Shown here: positions 1 through 13,003 of the stretch, in pieces | Layout: each line of letters starts with the position of its first letter | How positions within the stretch are numbered: the stretch's first letter is position 1 | Assembly: GCF_933775445.1 (NCBI RefSeq) | Contig: NC_065878.1 | Span: forward strand, 12,969,395 to 13,033,394 | Direction of reading: 5' to 3' | DNA from: Argentina anserina | Taxonomy: Eukaryota > Streptophyta > Magnoliopsida > Rosales > Rosaceae | DNA: 64,000 bases | Program-made: the position numbers and the translations under genes | The notes under the pieces: model-generated | Told to the model about the DNA's origin: nothing | Database searches by the model: none | Seen by the model: only the letters and a program-made list of their open reading frames with translations

Positions 1-1441
1 TCGGATTATTAGAGAATCCTAATATCATCTTCTCCAAGATGTTCTTTTATGATTTATTGTAATTTTGAGTTCAGACACTTTTAAATTATCGCGATTATGT
101 CCGGAGTCATGTATGATCGATAAATTGAAGAAAATTCATATCTCAACCTATCTAAATTTCATTATTAACATATTTGTACGCAAACATCAAAATCAACATA
201 CCATTCTCAGGAAAAATACAATGAAAATTGATTGAAAATCAAAGAAGCTTGGTATTAAAATCACCAAATGATCATTTACGCTAAGATTAGTAGAGAATCC
301 TATATTGTGTTCTCCGAGATGTTCTCTCATGGTTTTTTTTTGACAAACATCAACTTAGCATTCGTTAAAATGTAAACGGAGTATCCATCTTAACATGTTG
401 TTAAGCACACCAAATAGAATTAGAGATTAAGCACTGTTGAGACAAAAAAAAAGGGAATAAGAATCATGCAATCGGATAATTAACCAAGTAGCATATGTTT
501 CATTGGTTTATGACTAGTTAAAATACAATATTAGGAATTTTGTTTGACTTGGTTCTGATTGAGTTGGTTCAAGCATCAAGCAAGGAATTCAAACGGCAAC
601 AAGATATGTTTATCTCAAGTCAGAGTTAGTTGGTTGACAAATTCAAATGGCACACACATTCAAACTTAAATGCAAGATTGGAAGAACTAATGACAGTCTT
701 ATCGGCCATTTTGTTACAACCATATCAATATATAAAGCCTAGCTCCAAGGGAACGGAGGGACACAAAGGGAGGATACAAAAATTATGCCAAAACAAAGGA
801 GTGATATCCGCCAATGAGTCAAGCTCTAAAGGTGAAGCTCAGGTAAAAAGAATGTACTTGTGCCATGCTTATTTTGGCATAAAAACACACCATGCGAGTC
901 TTGTCCCACATAAAAGTTGAGCAGTTCATGAACGACTCGTATTCTCTTGTGTGGTTCACTCAACGTGTTGACAATATCAGTCATTCATGAACGGCCTTAG
1001 TCACCACATATTCAACTGTTGCAAAGTATTGGTCGTTTCATGAACGGCCAGCCTCCGCTATGATATATATCGCATTCTGACAAAATTGGTAATTCATGAA
1101 CGGCCAGAGTCACATAATGCATTGGGCTGCTGCAATTAGCAGCGTTGGAATATGTTGGGCGTTCATGAACAACCGAATTCCAGTGTTACAAAATTGCGCA
1201 CGACGCTCGCAAAATCATCACATGAATTGAATATGAGGCCTCCTTGTTATCATTCATTCCTCAATCGTTTCCTAATTCCTTCCTTTCCACCACTTTCAAA
1301 ATAAACCGCACAAAAAGCCTGAATAATTTACCACCAGACTAAATACCGTCGAGTATAACGACCAGGGTCTCACCTTCAATTTTGACTTCAAGTGCCAAGG
1401 TCTCGATAAAGCCTGCATATCAGAGACATGCTAATAATACG
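1..1441. other. Anonymous AT-rich flank
   Basis: I see no credible gene here. A sequence of about 45 bp near 8-51 recurs in diverged form at about 285-327 (both contain AGAGAATCCTA and AGATGTTCT). Another short stretch near 50-80 recurs near 13485-13520 (GATTTATTGTAATTT followed by GTTCAGACACTTT), so the same relic repeat lies on both sides of the CACTA element. A short open frame at 630-920 has no recognisable domain. Confidence 0.5.
924..1172. repeat. Imperfect tandem repeat built on TTCATGAACGGCC
   Basis: The near-palindromic core TTCATGAACGGCC (or a close variant) occurs five times, starting near 925, 984, 1037, 1093 and 1162. The spacing of roughly 53 to 69 bp fits a degenerate minisatellite of about five units. 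The sequence between cores is poorly conserved. Confidence 0.6.
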
Positions 1442-1461
1442 CACTACACCACATGCATGCT

Positions 1462-1720
1462 TTAGAGACAAAGTCTAGAGGAAAATTAATAAAAGTGTCT
1501 TTACTTTTTTTATTAGTGACACTTTTGTATTGTATGTCTCTAATAATAATAGAGATGAATTAAATTGTGTCTCTAATAGTAATAGAGACAGAAGCAATCC
1601 CCTCTACAAGATTAAGTGCCAAACTAAAAATTTTGGAGGTAAAATTTTGAAGCTGAAAGGTTTGTTTAGTGCCAGTATACTCAAATATTACTAATAGAGA
1701 CGGATAAGTTTGTTTCCATC
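1462..1720. repeat. Left subterminal repeats of the CACTA element
   Basis: Short units of the form TAGAGACA and its complement TGTCTCTA recur in both orientations from about 1462 to 1720. Such clusters are the usual binding sites for the element-encoded TNPA-type protein in this superfamily; binding here is inferred from family knowledge. Confidence 0.7.
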
Positions 1721-3553
1721 TTTTTTTTTCAACATAGATAAATATTTTTAATGTATATAAAAATAGAAAATGAAATAAAACACCTACATTTTTTCCTCTC
1801 TTCTACTCCACGTCTCTCTGAAAAACAATAATCCTACCTGCAAATGGTAACTTCTTCCATGGTTATTATGAGGTTGGAGCTAAAGGAGATGTTTTAGACG
1901 AACTCATCAAGAACACGAATACAAATATGTATGTTTTACCCTTATGCTTGAATCTTGGATGTTAGAGAAGTGTATTTGAATGTGTTATTGAAATATTAAA
2001 TATCAATATCGAGACGTCAAGGTATATATATGCAAGATGCATTATTGCATTACCTGAAATTTTAGGCACACCCTAGAAACTATCATTGTCCTTTGCCAAT
2101 TGTTCAATATTAAGGTGTTTCATGCCTTAGTGATCAATCGTACTAGGAAAATATACTTATTAATAGATAAGCACACTACCATTCTCAGAACTTACTAGGC
2201 AAAAAGTGGAAACTTACTAGGAAAAAAAACTTCCTCATGAACCTACCAAGCCTTGGCGTCACCGTCATAAGTACGGGTGAAGGAATTCAGGTACTCCTTC
2301 ACGTTTTCCGGAGTGGAAGCCATGGCCTTGGCGTATGTCACGGTCGTAAGTACAAGTCAGAGCATTGGAATGTCTTCTCGGTCTCCTCCGAAATGGTGAT
2401 GATCGAAGCATCCAGACCCATGATTTGAAATCCATTCTTCTCTTAGTGGATATGGAGATGTTTGATTTTGTAAGCATCTTATGTGATTTAGGTGCTTTGG
2501 GATTTTGAAGTTCTATAGGAAACTTACTGTTTATGCTTATTAGGTGTTTGTACAAATGCCTGAGAGGGAAGATACATGATTTTAGATGATGTTAGGTGTT
2601 TGTATACGTGATGGTAGAGATGATCATTGATTTAATTCATACTGCTTTATATGATTATTTGTAATCAAGACACATGCTTTTAGATACTCAAGTTCTTATC
2701 TTAACTTTAGCTTCAGACTCTTATATTTTTGATCAAAAGGTTAGCCTCAGACTTGGTTGATCTAGTTTTATTGTTTTCCTTGGAAAAATTTGTCTACTTA
2801 AGAGATGGGGCGGATCTTTTATCTTGAATTATTTCATACTTGATACTTTATTTAATGTTTTACTTTCTAGGCTTTCATGAATTTAGTTCATTATTTGTAA
2901 CCAATACATTTCTTGCACACATATAGTAAGTGTGAATTATTGCACTTACTTGGTTGGCTAAGGCAAGCCTTAGCATTGTAAAGTGTGTCGAGATTTGTTA
3001 GATTAGCCTACTTTTCTGTCGGTTATATATTTACTTATGCAGCTTTCTTGATTGCCTCTACATCGGGTACATTAGACTTGGTGCATTCCCTTATTATTTG
3101 TTTTACTTGTGTTTAACTTTATATGCTCTTATGATGCCTACAAAAGGAAGGTTCTTCTGTAACAATAGTAGTGCATGATTGTTTGTTATATAGGCATTGA
3201 GCATTTATCTTTTCATAGCTTGACAAGTATGCTCTTTGCAGAGACAGAGAGGATTACGACAGCAAACATCTCAAGTATTAAAGCGCTACTGTTAGAGATA
3301 TGTAATACTCATTTTTGTTATATATAATTTCAGTTTTTTTAGATTTAGCATCTTTAGCAACCTTATAGTGACCATTGGTGTCTTCTGTATTTGGTAGCTC
3401 TATCCTGCATTTTTATTATATGTTTGAAACAAAATTTTCAATAGAAGAGCTTGTTTTTAGAATTTGTTTTTGATTTATAATTAAAGAACTTTGTCTATCA
3501 ATAGTTTTCTAGTGTGGTACTATATGGTCATAATTGATTGGTGTCCTTGGCAG

Positions 3554-6031
3554 TATGAACAAAAATTGGGTTCGTCTAGATCGTCACAGTCTCGAAAACT
3601 ATGCTGGTTTGAAAAAAAATTTAGATGATGCACCCAAATGTGTGCTTGAAGATAAAATAGTTTGTCCTTGTACAATATGTAAAAATCGGAATAAATTTGA
3701 TAGAAGAACTGTGAAGCAGCATCTAGTTGTAAAAGGCATATGGCCATTTTAATATGAATACAAGGTGGAAGGAGCATGGAGAGTCTTATGAGCAATATAG
3801 AGATCATATGGAATTACAGAATGATGGAGGAGCAGAGATAAATGACATGCAAGAGTTCCCTAATGAGACTTTTATGCAGCCAACTATTGGAGAAAATGTT
3901 GGCTCATCAAGTGAACCACATACTTTTGAGGGACCAACACTTGAGGCTGAAAAATTCTATAAGCTACTAGAAGATGTAAATAAAGAGGTGTACTCCGGAT
4001 GTAAGTTTAAGAAGTTAAGGGTTGTTGTGAGATTGTACCAACTAAAGTGTTTAGGGGAGTGAGTGACAACATCTTCTCCAAGCTTTTGGAGTTTATAAAA
4101 GAATTGTTGCCTGAAGGAGAGTGTTTGCCAGATTCCTTTTATCAAACCAAGAAGCTCGTAAATGAATTGGGTCTCACATATGAGAAGATTGATGCTTGTC
4201 CCAATGACTGCATGTTATTTTGGAAAACAAAATTACACCTGAAAGTGTGCACAGAATGTGGTGCCTCTAGATATATTCAAAATGACTCTGAAAGTTCTGG
4301 TAAGGAAGTCTCAGCTAAGGTTCTTCGTTATTTTCCCCTAAAACCGAGACTACAAAGATTGTTGATGTCTAAACACACTGTCGTGCATATGAGATGGCAT
4401 GCAATTGAAAATCCCAAGGATGGATTGATGAGGCACCCATCAGATTCACCAGCTTGGAGACATTTAGATTTATTGTACCCTGAATTTGGGTCTAAGAGCC
4501 GTAATGTACGCTTAGGGTTGGTAAGTGATGGACTTAATCCATATGGAAATATGAGTACTTCTAACAGCACTTGGCCTGTTGTAATTTCAGTTTATAATCT
4601 TCCTCCATGGATGTGTATGAAGCTGTCCAATTTATTTTTGTCACTGCTAATTCCAGGACCTGAAGCGTCTGAAAAATATATTGATGTGTATTTAGAACCT
4701 TAATTGATGATTTGAAGCAGTTGTGGGAAGATGGCATAACCACTTATGATGTGTCAAGTAATTAAAGGTTCACAATGAAGGATGCCTTATTATGGACCAT
4801 AAATGATTTTCCTGCATATGGGAGTCTCTCAGGATGGAGTACAAGTGGGTGTACATGTCCTCACTGTATGCACCAAACAGATTCACGGTACTTGAAAATG
4901 AGTCGTAAGATCTGCTATTTGGGTCATCGTAGATTTCTACCTATTGAGCATAGATTTCGAAGATTAAAAGCAACATTCAATGGTCATCGTGAGGATCGTG
5001 TTGCACCAAGACAAATGACGGGGACATAATGTTTGACATAAGTGTCTAATTTGTCATTCAAATATGGAAAACGTATGAGATGTGGGGTTGGACAGAGAAG
5101 AAGAAGTGTTTATATAAGATCAAGAGACAATATTAAATGGAAGAAAAAGAGCATATTTTCAAGTTACCATACTGGGAATTTCTCTTGCTCACACACATGA
5201 TAGATATAATGCACACAGAGAAGAACATATCTGATAGCATCCTAGGCACATTATTAGCCATCAAAGGGAAGACAAAGGATGGAATAAAAGTTCGTGCAGA
5301 CCTTCAGCTAATGAACATTAGAAAGAAACAACAGCCTCGTACATAAGGAAAATAAGACTTTCTTACCTCCCGGGCCATTCACCACAAGTAAAGATGAAAA
5401 AACTTTACATAATGTTTGATTATGTATGTGCTCCTGATGGGTATTTCCCAATCTTTCTTGATGCGTCAATGTGCATGATATGACGATATTTGGGCTGAAA
5501 TGTCATGATCATCACGTTATTATGCAACAGTTACTCGCAATTGTTGTACGGGGTTGATAGGGGTCGGAAAGTTGTGTTATTTAATTTTGAATGGGTTGAT
5601 AGCTCTAGAGGACAAGGAAAAAAGAAAGATCAGTATGGGTTTACATTAGTCAATTTTAATGCGGTGTCGAACACATAACACACATTTGTTTTTGCTTCAT
5701 CAACAATACAAGCATTTTATGTGCAGGATCCGGTAGACCCAAATTGGCATGTTGCAGTTACTACGCAACCAAGAGACTTCTATGATGTAAATGTTGAAAA
5801 TGATATGTCTGTAGATCTAGAAAGCTCACTTAATGCCACTGATTATTATGCAATACCGGAGCTTGATGACCAATTTATAGAGAGCGAGAATTTGATATTA
5901 GATTGAACGTTGATGGGACTCATGTAGATGAAGTTTTACCTGATCCTAGAGAAATGATGCAGCTTGGAAGTAGTGAAGAGGATTTATCTACAGAGGATGA
6001 GGATGAACTTTACGCTAACATAGAATACTAG
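3554..6031 (+). pseudogene. CACTA tnp2-type transposase remnant
   Basis: This is the transposase gene of the CACTA element, broken by stops and frameshifts. The first segment (3554-3752) has a transposase-associated domain with a CPCTICKN motif and a nearby KQHLVVKGIW. The 4047-4703 segment matches the core of the tnp2 transposase family, including DACPNDCMLFW, CTECGASRY, MRWHA and GLVSDGLNPYGNMS. The next pieces at 4775-5029 (WSTSGCTCPHCM) and 5137-5346 (MIDIMHTEKN) continue in order. The tail near 5721-6031 contains DPVDPNWHVAV and ends in an acidic stretch. An intact protein of this family is near a thousand residues; no single frame here exceeds about 218. The element cannot move unaided from this copy. 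Confidence 0.85.
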
Positions 6032-6583
6032 CTAAACCATGTTTCTAGATTGAACTTCTTCATTTTTAGTTCTTTCTTTTCTTTATTTTAGTTTTCTTTA
6101 ATTATTTTCTAGTCATTTTACCATTAGAAAATAAAGAGTACTTTATCTAATAGTATGAACTTTTTAAAATAGTACTTTATCTATTAATATGTTTGTTTTC
6201 TTCGGGTTATTCTCTTTTTCTTTCTTGTTGTTGACTTGTTGCTGTTATTTTGTTTTTTTTGTAGTCAATAACTCAAATATATTAAGCACATTGTATTACC
6301 ATTTTTTATTTATTATAATCTGCATATGACTTTATGAGGTAGTTCTTCAGAAGCTGACATATAAGGTCGACTAATTAGCTATAGTAATGGTACAGGTTCG
6401 TTGTTGATCTGAATATGGTGTTATATATAAAAATGTATATATTGGTTTTAGTAAATTTACTATTGTACAATAATTTTTATTTAAATCAACTTTACTAATG
6501 TGTCTTGTAGATACCACTAATAAAGTACGTGGAAAAGGAACATGCACCTGAGCGGAAGACAGTAAAAAAGAAACCCTTGAGTT

Positions 6584-9500
6584 CAATTCAATGGGTGTTA
6601 GTGTGGGTTCAAATGATGGCAGACTTGCTCGATATGTAGGTGGATTAGCTAAAGATAAGAATGTGGTTCCACTGGTTGAAAAAAATTGGCATAAAGCTTT
6701 GTCAAGTGCTAAGAAAGATAACTTATGGGACCTCATACATGTATGAAACTTTTAACTTGTTATGGTCCTATTTGATTTCATTACAGTATTTGGAAATAAT
6801 TCACTATCATACTTTGGGTGTAGAAAACTATTGTATGGAAACCAGAAGATGCTCATCGTATGCCTCTCATAAAGCATAACATAATGGAAATGGTTGACAA
6901 GTACTTGAGGAGCTACAAGAACAGACTCAAATCAAAGTATTACAAGAAAAAAATTGGTACTCCGAGACGTTGGGTGTGTGGGGATGAAGATGTAGATCTT
7001 GCTCAATGGCGTCAAATGGTCAAACATATTAGAAAAAATAGTGATATATTGCGTATATAATTTAATAACCTGAATTATAAATAATTATAAATCAGATGTT
7101 AAAACATGCAACTCTAAGACGAATGACAAGAAAAGAAATTCAACCAAAATACCGAACGACTGGTGATGGAAGAACTAGTCGAGACGTTTGTGAAACCACA
7201 CTGTCCTTAAGACATTTACGCCTCCTCTACCGGTGCAAGGATGTTCGGCGCTTGTCTCCCAGGATATAACGACTAAACAATTCTAGAAAGTTGTATTACT
7301 AACTAGAACCCTTAACGAACTCGAAAGGTACCTCTTTCTATCACCAGAGAATAACTAATGAGAGTGAGAGAGCAGATGTGTTTCGAATGGATGATGTACA
7401 AAGAAAGGATGGTGTTTCGAATATGATGGTTGTTATAGAAATCAAAAGATCATAACATATATGAGTTACATATGTTACAAGCACTGATTTCAATTCTGTT
7501 ATAATTCTCCGTAACACACAGTTGTTACAAAAGAATTTGAACAGTCAAGAGAATTTGAAATGTTAAAACCGAATTTTCAGAAATGCAAAAAGAATATGCG
7601 TTCCGACCCTCAATTCGGTGTTGCATTCGTGTCCGCATGTCGCACGGGCATACACAAGTTTCCCTTGTGACCTGAGATTTGCACCCCCCTTACGCGTGCG
7701 CGAGAGGGTATAAGGGGGCTTACACACTTTACAATCCATACACAATGGATTCTATATAAAGTCTTTTCAACACTTCTTTTTTTTCAATATGGGACAAACA
7801 CCTTTCCCTCATTCTAAGTAGCCATTTTTGAGTGACAATTTCTTATTTACTCACAAACCAAATTACACAAACAAACATATGATCTTGTAGCCCTCATTAT
7901 GGAGAACTCAAATCTATGTTCATCTTTGATTAATTATAAGTTTAACTTACTTTAATTAATTAATTAAAATTTGGTTTTAAATGGTTTATTAACCATTTTT
8001 TCCAACAAAACATTGGAATAAAGAAAAGACTAAAGTATGTGCATCTCTATGTATTATTTTTTTCCGTTCAAATTAATTGTTGATGTTATTTTTTTAAATA
8101 AAGGAAATTGCTGTGAAGAACTCTACTCATAGGAGAGAGCAAAAATACAATCACACCTCTGGCACCAAGAGTTATGCACGTAGTCGAGCAGAATATGTAA
8201 GTGTGTAATACAATTGCTCTTTGCTATTAGCTGCTCTCTGTTCAGATTTAGGTTTATATTTTTTGACTTTAATTGTCTCTTTGTTCAATTAAATAGATGG
8301 TTGATATCATATTGATTTGCAACTTCTAAATCCTTTACACGTGGCGATTTGTTATTCTCAACTTTTGGTTCTTCTTCAAGTTCATATTTTTCGTCTCCTG
8401 CAAAGTATTAGCTGTTAAGAAACTGATCAAATTCACTTAAATTTTGGATAACTTATGATGATATAGCTTTCATTTTATTTGACTTTGCTTCAATGCATTA
8501 TTCTGATTTTACACTACAAAATGTGAGCATCGATCTAAACAAATTATAGCAAAGATTTGCTAACTTGAATGTTGGAAGTGCTAACACTTAGGTTCGGTGC
8601 AAGTATATTCTGATACATGCTCTATGAACCCATATCTAGCTGCCAATGGTTCTTGCCAATTGCATCTTTCTTCTTTTGGTGCTTCTTCAATTTCATACTT
8701 GATAGTTTTTGAAGAAGCATTTCAAGTTTAATTGACTGGTGACTTAGTAGTGATCATATAGCTAGTAGATATTATCTTATTTCAATGCACATGTGTAAAT
8801 AATGATAGTATGTATACATATTTGTTAATATGAATTTTGGATAGATACCTTTAGTTTAGTGCATGTCAATTCTGAAATATTTTCCATATACCCATATTTC
8901 TTAATATGAATGTTGGCTTCATTTTTCTCTGCTTGTAAACGTTTTTCATATTCATACATACATGCAAGGTATCAATTGTTGCCCAAACATATTTCTATGT
9001 GATACCTCTCAAGGAGTAACATAAGAAACTTAGGAAAAAAAAGGAAAAAAAGGAAAAAAATTGGGTGGCCCAATTACATTAGTTTATGGCAGCTTTACTG
9101 TTAAATGATGGCATTAGACTTAACTAATAAGATAATATTTGGTATGGTATTTTGTGTGCTTAGATCAAGAAGTATGGTCATGAGCCTGATCCAATTCAAT
9201 TTTTTTTAATGAAAAACATACACGGAAAGATGAGCAAAGATCTTGGATTGATGAAGGTTCTCAGCGGACACATGTGAGCATTTCTATTTATTTCACAATC
9301 TACTGAATACTATCAAATTTAACAAGCTCATACCAAATACAATATATATTTTATCCATAGGTTAACATGCAAGAGAAATTGGCAGCACTAATTGCAAAAG
9401 AAGGTCCTTAAACTACAAAGATACGAGAAAAAACATATGTTGAGGCTATGGGACCTGAGAAGCGCCACCGTGTGCGCGGTTATGGACTAGGTGTGATACC

Positions 9501-9923
9501 CGATATTGTACCTTATCTTCAAAATGATAGTAACTCATCCTCACACAGATCACACGGAAGACATTATGCCCGGTTGCAAGCACAATTGATAGAGTTACAG
9601 TGCAAGTACCAAGAACAACAAGAGAAAAGCCAAAGAGAATTTGAAATGCTAAGGGGGATGATACAATCTCAGCAGTCCACTACTCTACCTTCACAACAAT
9701 CATCTCAGCCTTTGCAGCCACCACTCTTCCAAATGTCTTCTTATCCCCTCAAATGTATTGGCCTCAATTGAAGTCTTACCCTCAAATGCATTTTCAGCCG
9801 CAACATCTTACTGGTACTGGTCTAACCGGATTGCTTATGGGAGATACAAGTGTTCAAGAAAATGACTTGTTGAACCAGCTTAGAGCTTCATCAGATCAAA
9901 GCTCTCATGGATCTGAGCAGTAG
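6584..9923 (+). pseudogene. Second CACTA gene (Ptta/En/Spm transposase-24 type), interrupted
   Basis: Spliced coding blocks are recognisable in order. Block 6584-6740 encodes LVEKNWHKALSSAKKDNLW. Block 6823-7026 encodes MVDKYLRSYKNRLKSKYY followed by WVCGDEDVDLAQWRQMVKH. That block resumes after the solo LTR at 8013 with WNKEKTK and a GTATGT donor. Block 8104-8196 encodes REQKYNHTSGTKSYARSRAEY. Blocks near 9190-9280 and 9362-9923 end in a Gln-rich coiled-coil-like tail and a stop at 9921-9923. The family is the accessory, DNA-binding product of plant CACTA elements. The reading frame is damaged, for example by an in-frame stop near 9408. Confidence 0.78.
7027..8007 (+). mobile_element. Solo LTR (about 981 bp) inside the CACTA element
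   Basis: The insert is flanked by the 5-bp direct repeat AAACA at 7022-7026 and 8008-8012. The right end reads TTTTTTCCAACA and the left end reads TATTAGAAAAAATAG, which is the inverted terminus with G-to-A changes (an ancestral TGTTGGAAAAAATGG is implied). Removing the insert and one AAACA restores a continuous reading frame QWRQMVKH-WNKEKTK, and this fixes both borders. A TATA-like box (CTATATAAAG) lies near 7752. No internal region or second LTR is present, so this is a recombination product. The TGTTGG/CCAACA ends are usual for copia-type LTRs. Confidence 0.88.
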
Positions 9924-10199
9924 CTTGATAGGCATCTGGCTAATGAATTTGTGACCTTTGTTATGAAACAAGTACTATGTGAATTTGTGTTTCAATTATG
10001 AATTGTTAGATGTGTACTAGTAACAAGTTTAATATTTCCAGAAAATACATTATTATTGAAATATGTTACCTTGAGAAAGTCAATATTATATATTTACATA
10101 TATAAAAAATTAATATTTATATACACACATAAATTAATATATTCATATATATTATATATAAAGAAATTGGTATATTAATTTGTATAATTCATATTAATT

Positions 10200-10470
10200 G
10201 TAGAGACAATCAATCAAAATTCTTCTTTTGTCTCTACAAGTAATACAGACACTTTTGATTGTCACAAGGAGTTATTGTCTTTGTGGCATGGAATAAGTAT
10301 TAGAGGCAAAACTTATATAATCAAAGTGTCTCTAATAGGTTTTAGAGACACGACATTTAGGGGCATATGTTTAGTTTGTCACTCATACTATTAGAGACAC
10401 AATTATGTGAATATTCGTCTCTAGTATATTGGTAGAGACAACTTATAGCTGTCACTAATATATATCTTTG
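10200..10470. repeat. Right subterminal repeats of the CACTA element
   Basis: Units TGTCTCTAATAG, TTTAGAGACAC and TAGAGACAA recur in both orientations between about 10200 and 10445, mirroring those at the left end. Confidence 0.7.
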
Positions 10471-10478
10471 GTGTAGTG

Positions 10479-11150
10479 ACATCCTTCACTACGGATGTAC
10501 TGGTTCAATTAACAACATTTGAAAGAAGGCAAATCAAAATTGTGTTGAATGGGTGAAATGGTGCTAAGCGATGCTGACAAAGGAATTGATATGTAGTGGA
10601 TTTATCTAATTAAGGTGATAGTTGGGATTGAGGATGAAAAGACGAAAGGTCTGGGTACTTTAAGTTTGGAAAAGATCTTATGTGAAACCGTGATGGTGAA
10701 GAGGTGGGGACTTGAGAGCTATGTACATGAAACAAGGTTTCAATTAAAAACATATAAGGAAATCAAGCGGTGGAAAGTTGAATCGGTGCTCAAGTGCTAC
10801 AATTATAATCAAGGTGCTCAAGGGGTCAGAGATTGATATTTGATTACACGCTTGACATATATATTCTTTACACAAAAGATAGATTTCCATATTATATGAG
10901 TTGGTGATCTTAAAATACACAGAGGAATCAGTACTCACCAAAAATTCCCAGATAGCACCGAAACCCAGTCACGTATGTCACGTATGCATGATCAGAAGAA
11001 AGTGGGGAATCAATGAAGATTTCTATCCGTTTATACAGAGCCCCATATGATGACTTCATCTTCAAGTCGAATTCCATCTCCTTTAAGCAATTTGATAAGA
11101 TGGGATGCGATATTCTTTCTCAGTCTTTTAGAAGCATTGGAGTTATAGCA
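10479..11150. other. Unassigned sequence right of the CACTA element
   Basis: The open frame at 10615-10836 has no recognisable motif. I see no gene structure or clear repeat here. Confidence 0.4.
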
Positions 11151-12060
11151 ATTTGAAAAATGGATTTAACTTCCAACAGTGAGCTTCGGCGTGAGATCGA
11201 GACTATGGGCACACAAGGTCCACTAAATGCCAAGATCCGTTGCAAAGCCCGACATACGCTCTACCAAATTGCGTGTCCAAATGAAATGCGCTTAACGAAT
11301 TCAAGTTCACATATATCCGTCGAGCTCAAAAGTCGGTACAAAATCAAAAGTCCACATCAATGAACTACGGTCGGTTTGATCCCGCAAATTGTACATCGGC
11401 AATCTAGCGATCCACTAGATGCAACCACATGTCCAAACAGAATTTCTGACTCCACCAGTCAAATTTGACCACATGTCTATATAGAATCCCTGACCACCAG
11501 TCAAATTCGCCCTCAAATCAAAACATAATCCCAATAAACTACGGTCGTTTTGATCCTGCAAAAAGTACGTAGGCAATCTAGCGACCCGCTAGATGCAACC
11601 ACATGTCCAAACATAATCCATGACTCCACCAGTCAAATTCGCCCATATGTCCAAACAGAATCCCTGATCACCAGTCAAATTCAGCCAGTCCCAAATGAAT
11701 CACTGACTCACATTCTCACAAAAACTAGAAAATCATATCCAGTCCCAAACTATAATTAAATCCAAATCAAATCCATGGGCTTTAAACCCACATCCCAAAC
11801 ACAAAAATCCAATCCCTGGTTCACTTACACCAAATTGGTTCTAAACACAAATCTCATTCCAAAATCATAGCCCTTCAGTGTGTCATTCACGCATTGGTAA
11901 TCTTGAACTACGAATGGCTTAATCCCTCTCTCAGGGTACGTAGGCACCCCATTTAAATTTTTGGGTGCAGTCGTAAAAACAAACAAATACACATTCCTCC
12001 ATATTTTAGTTTCTTCATAAATGGAATCAAAGAGCATTTCCCTACAAATAAGATATTGTA
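11150..12060. mobile_element. Decayed Ty3-gypsy LTR-like remnant
   Basis: Motifs of the form AACTACG...TTTGATCC...GTACGTAGGCAA occur near 11360 and 11535, with another gaactacg...gggtacgtaggc pattern at about 11905-11950. This wording is common in the U5/leader region of plant Tat/Athila-type LTRs. No intact LTR borders, primer site or coding part were found, so this is a fragment assigned from motif resemblance only. Confidence 0.4.
11357..11700. repeat. Two-unit tandem duplication, about 174 bp per unit
   Basis: The segment beginning near 11357 is repeated from near 11531. Shared landmarks in order are AACTACGGTCG, GATCC, GGCAATCTAGCGA, ATGCAACCACATGTCC, GACTCCACCAGTCAAAT and GAATCCCTGA. 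The copies differ by scattered substitutions. Confidence 0.7.
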
Positions 12061-12349
12061 ATTAAAAGACACATTATGTCTTAAATGGGTCGAATCCGAA
12101 ATAATTAAAACTTTATTCATTATATGAATACGAGTGAAATTATGTTAGGTGAGATTTTACCCAATAAACACATAACATACATATTCAAGGATGAACACTT
12201 TGAAGTAGTATTGAGGTATAACTCATATAAGGTAGCTAGTAGTTGTATTTCTCATAAATTGTGAAACTGAAAGCATCCGCATGCATCTGATAAAACATCA
12301 CAGCCAAAGTCTCTCATCAATCATGTTGCCGACTCTACATCTGAAACAA

Positions 12350-12600
12350 TGCAATCATAATTAGGATTCTCATTGTCGTTCCCAACCGGGGGCACTTCCT
12401 CTTCTCAATCATCGCTTCCAAACGTGCAATATTTTGGTGGCCACCCCTCCCACGCACACCAATACTTATCCACAATCCTCAATCCATGACGGTCATAGAA
12501 ATCATCATCCCAATAAGCATTCTCCCACTCCCTTTGAAACCCCTTACGAAACCAAGCTCACCATCCACCTTTAGAATATAGTTGTCATCGTCATTAACAT
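12350..12600 (-). pseudogene. Unidentified coding-like fragment
   Basis: On the minus strand this stretch reads as a plausible peptide in two frames. One frame gives DDDNYILKVDGELGFVRGF near 12540-12600. After a frameshift, another gives WENAYWDDDFYDRHGLRI and then YWCAWEGWPPKYCTF. The dense aromatic and acidic content looks like genuine ancestral coding sequence, but I do not recognise the family. There is no start codon in a sensible position. Confidence 0.3.
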
Positions 12601-12609
12601 CAATGAACC

Positions 12610-13000
12610 TAGTTTTCAGTGGCGGGTCCATAATTCACAATTCGGGAGGACTTGAATTTTTTTCCTCAACGACCGAAATGATAGAAATTTGTACTGCATA
12701 AAATATTTACTATAATATATTAGATGCATATTTTGTTGATGTGAAAATATTAATCCATTTATAACTACCATAAATTTAGTCGATTACAAAGAGAAATTTT
12801 TGGAATTGATCAAAGAGCTTAATCAAAATTAATGTCCAATGAAAATAAAATAAATTAATTACAAATTGAAGAAATCAAGGAAGATTAGAAGTAAATGGAA
12901 AATAGACACAAAAATTTACATTTGTTGGAATTGATCTTAGATATGCCTAATTATTTCCCAAATTCTTGGAGGGACTTAATCATTGACTCACATCTCCCCC
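12610..13000. other. AT-rich segment beginning with a CAGTGGCGG-type terminus
   Basis: The sequence at about 12617 begins CAGTGGCGGGTCC, resembling the termini of a common plant TIR element that also bounds the nest at 39107. No clear right end was found. The rest is AT-rich and shows no gene. Confidence 0.3.
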
Positions 13001-13003
13001 GTT

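Larger units (their letters stand above)
1442..10478 (+). mobile_element. CACTA (En/Spm-like) DNA transposon, decayed, about 9 kb
   Basis: The left end reads CACTACACCA and the right end reads TGGTGTAGTG, a matching inverted terminus of the CACTA superfamily. Both ends carry subterminal repeats of the TAGAGACA/TGTCTCTA type. Inside, in the same orientation, are remnants of a tnp2-type transposase (3554-6031) and of a second Ptta/En/Spm-type gene (6584-9923). The flanking triplets are acg on the left and aca on the right, so the expected 3-bp target duplication is present with one mismatch. Stops and frameshifts in both genes indicate a non-autonomous relic. A solo LTR has inserted at 7027-8007. 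Confidence 0.88.

Noticed and set aside
7097..8007. An LTR starting at TGTTAAAAC (7097)
   Set aside because: No matching duplication flanks that start; the border at 7027 gives AAACA on both sides and restores the reading frame.
1439..10481. A perfect 3-bp target duplication for the first CACTA element
   Set aside because: The flanks are acg and aca, so one mismatch remains; the terminus and content still support the call.
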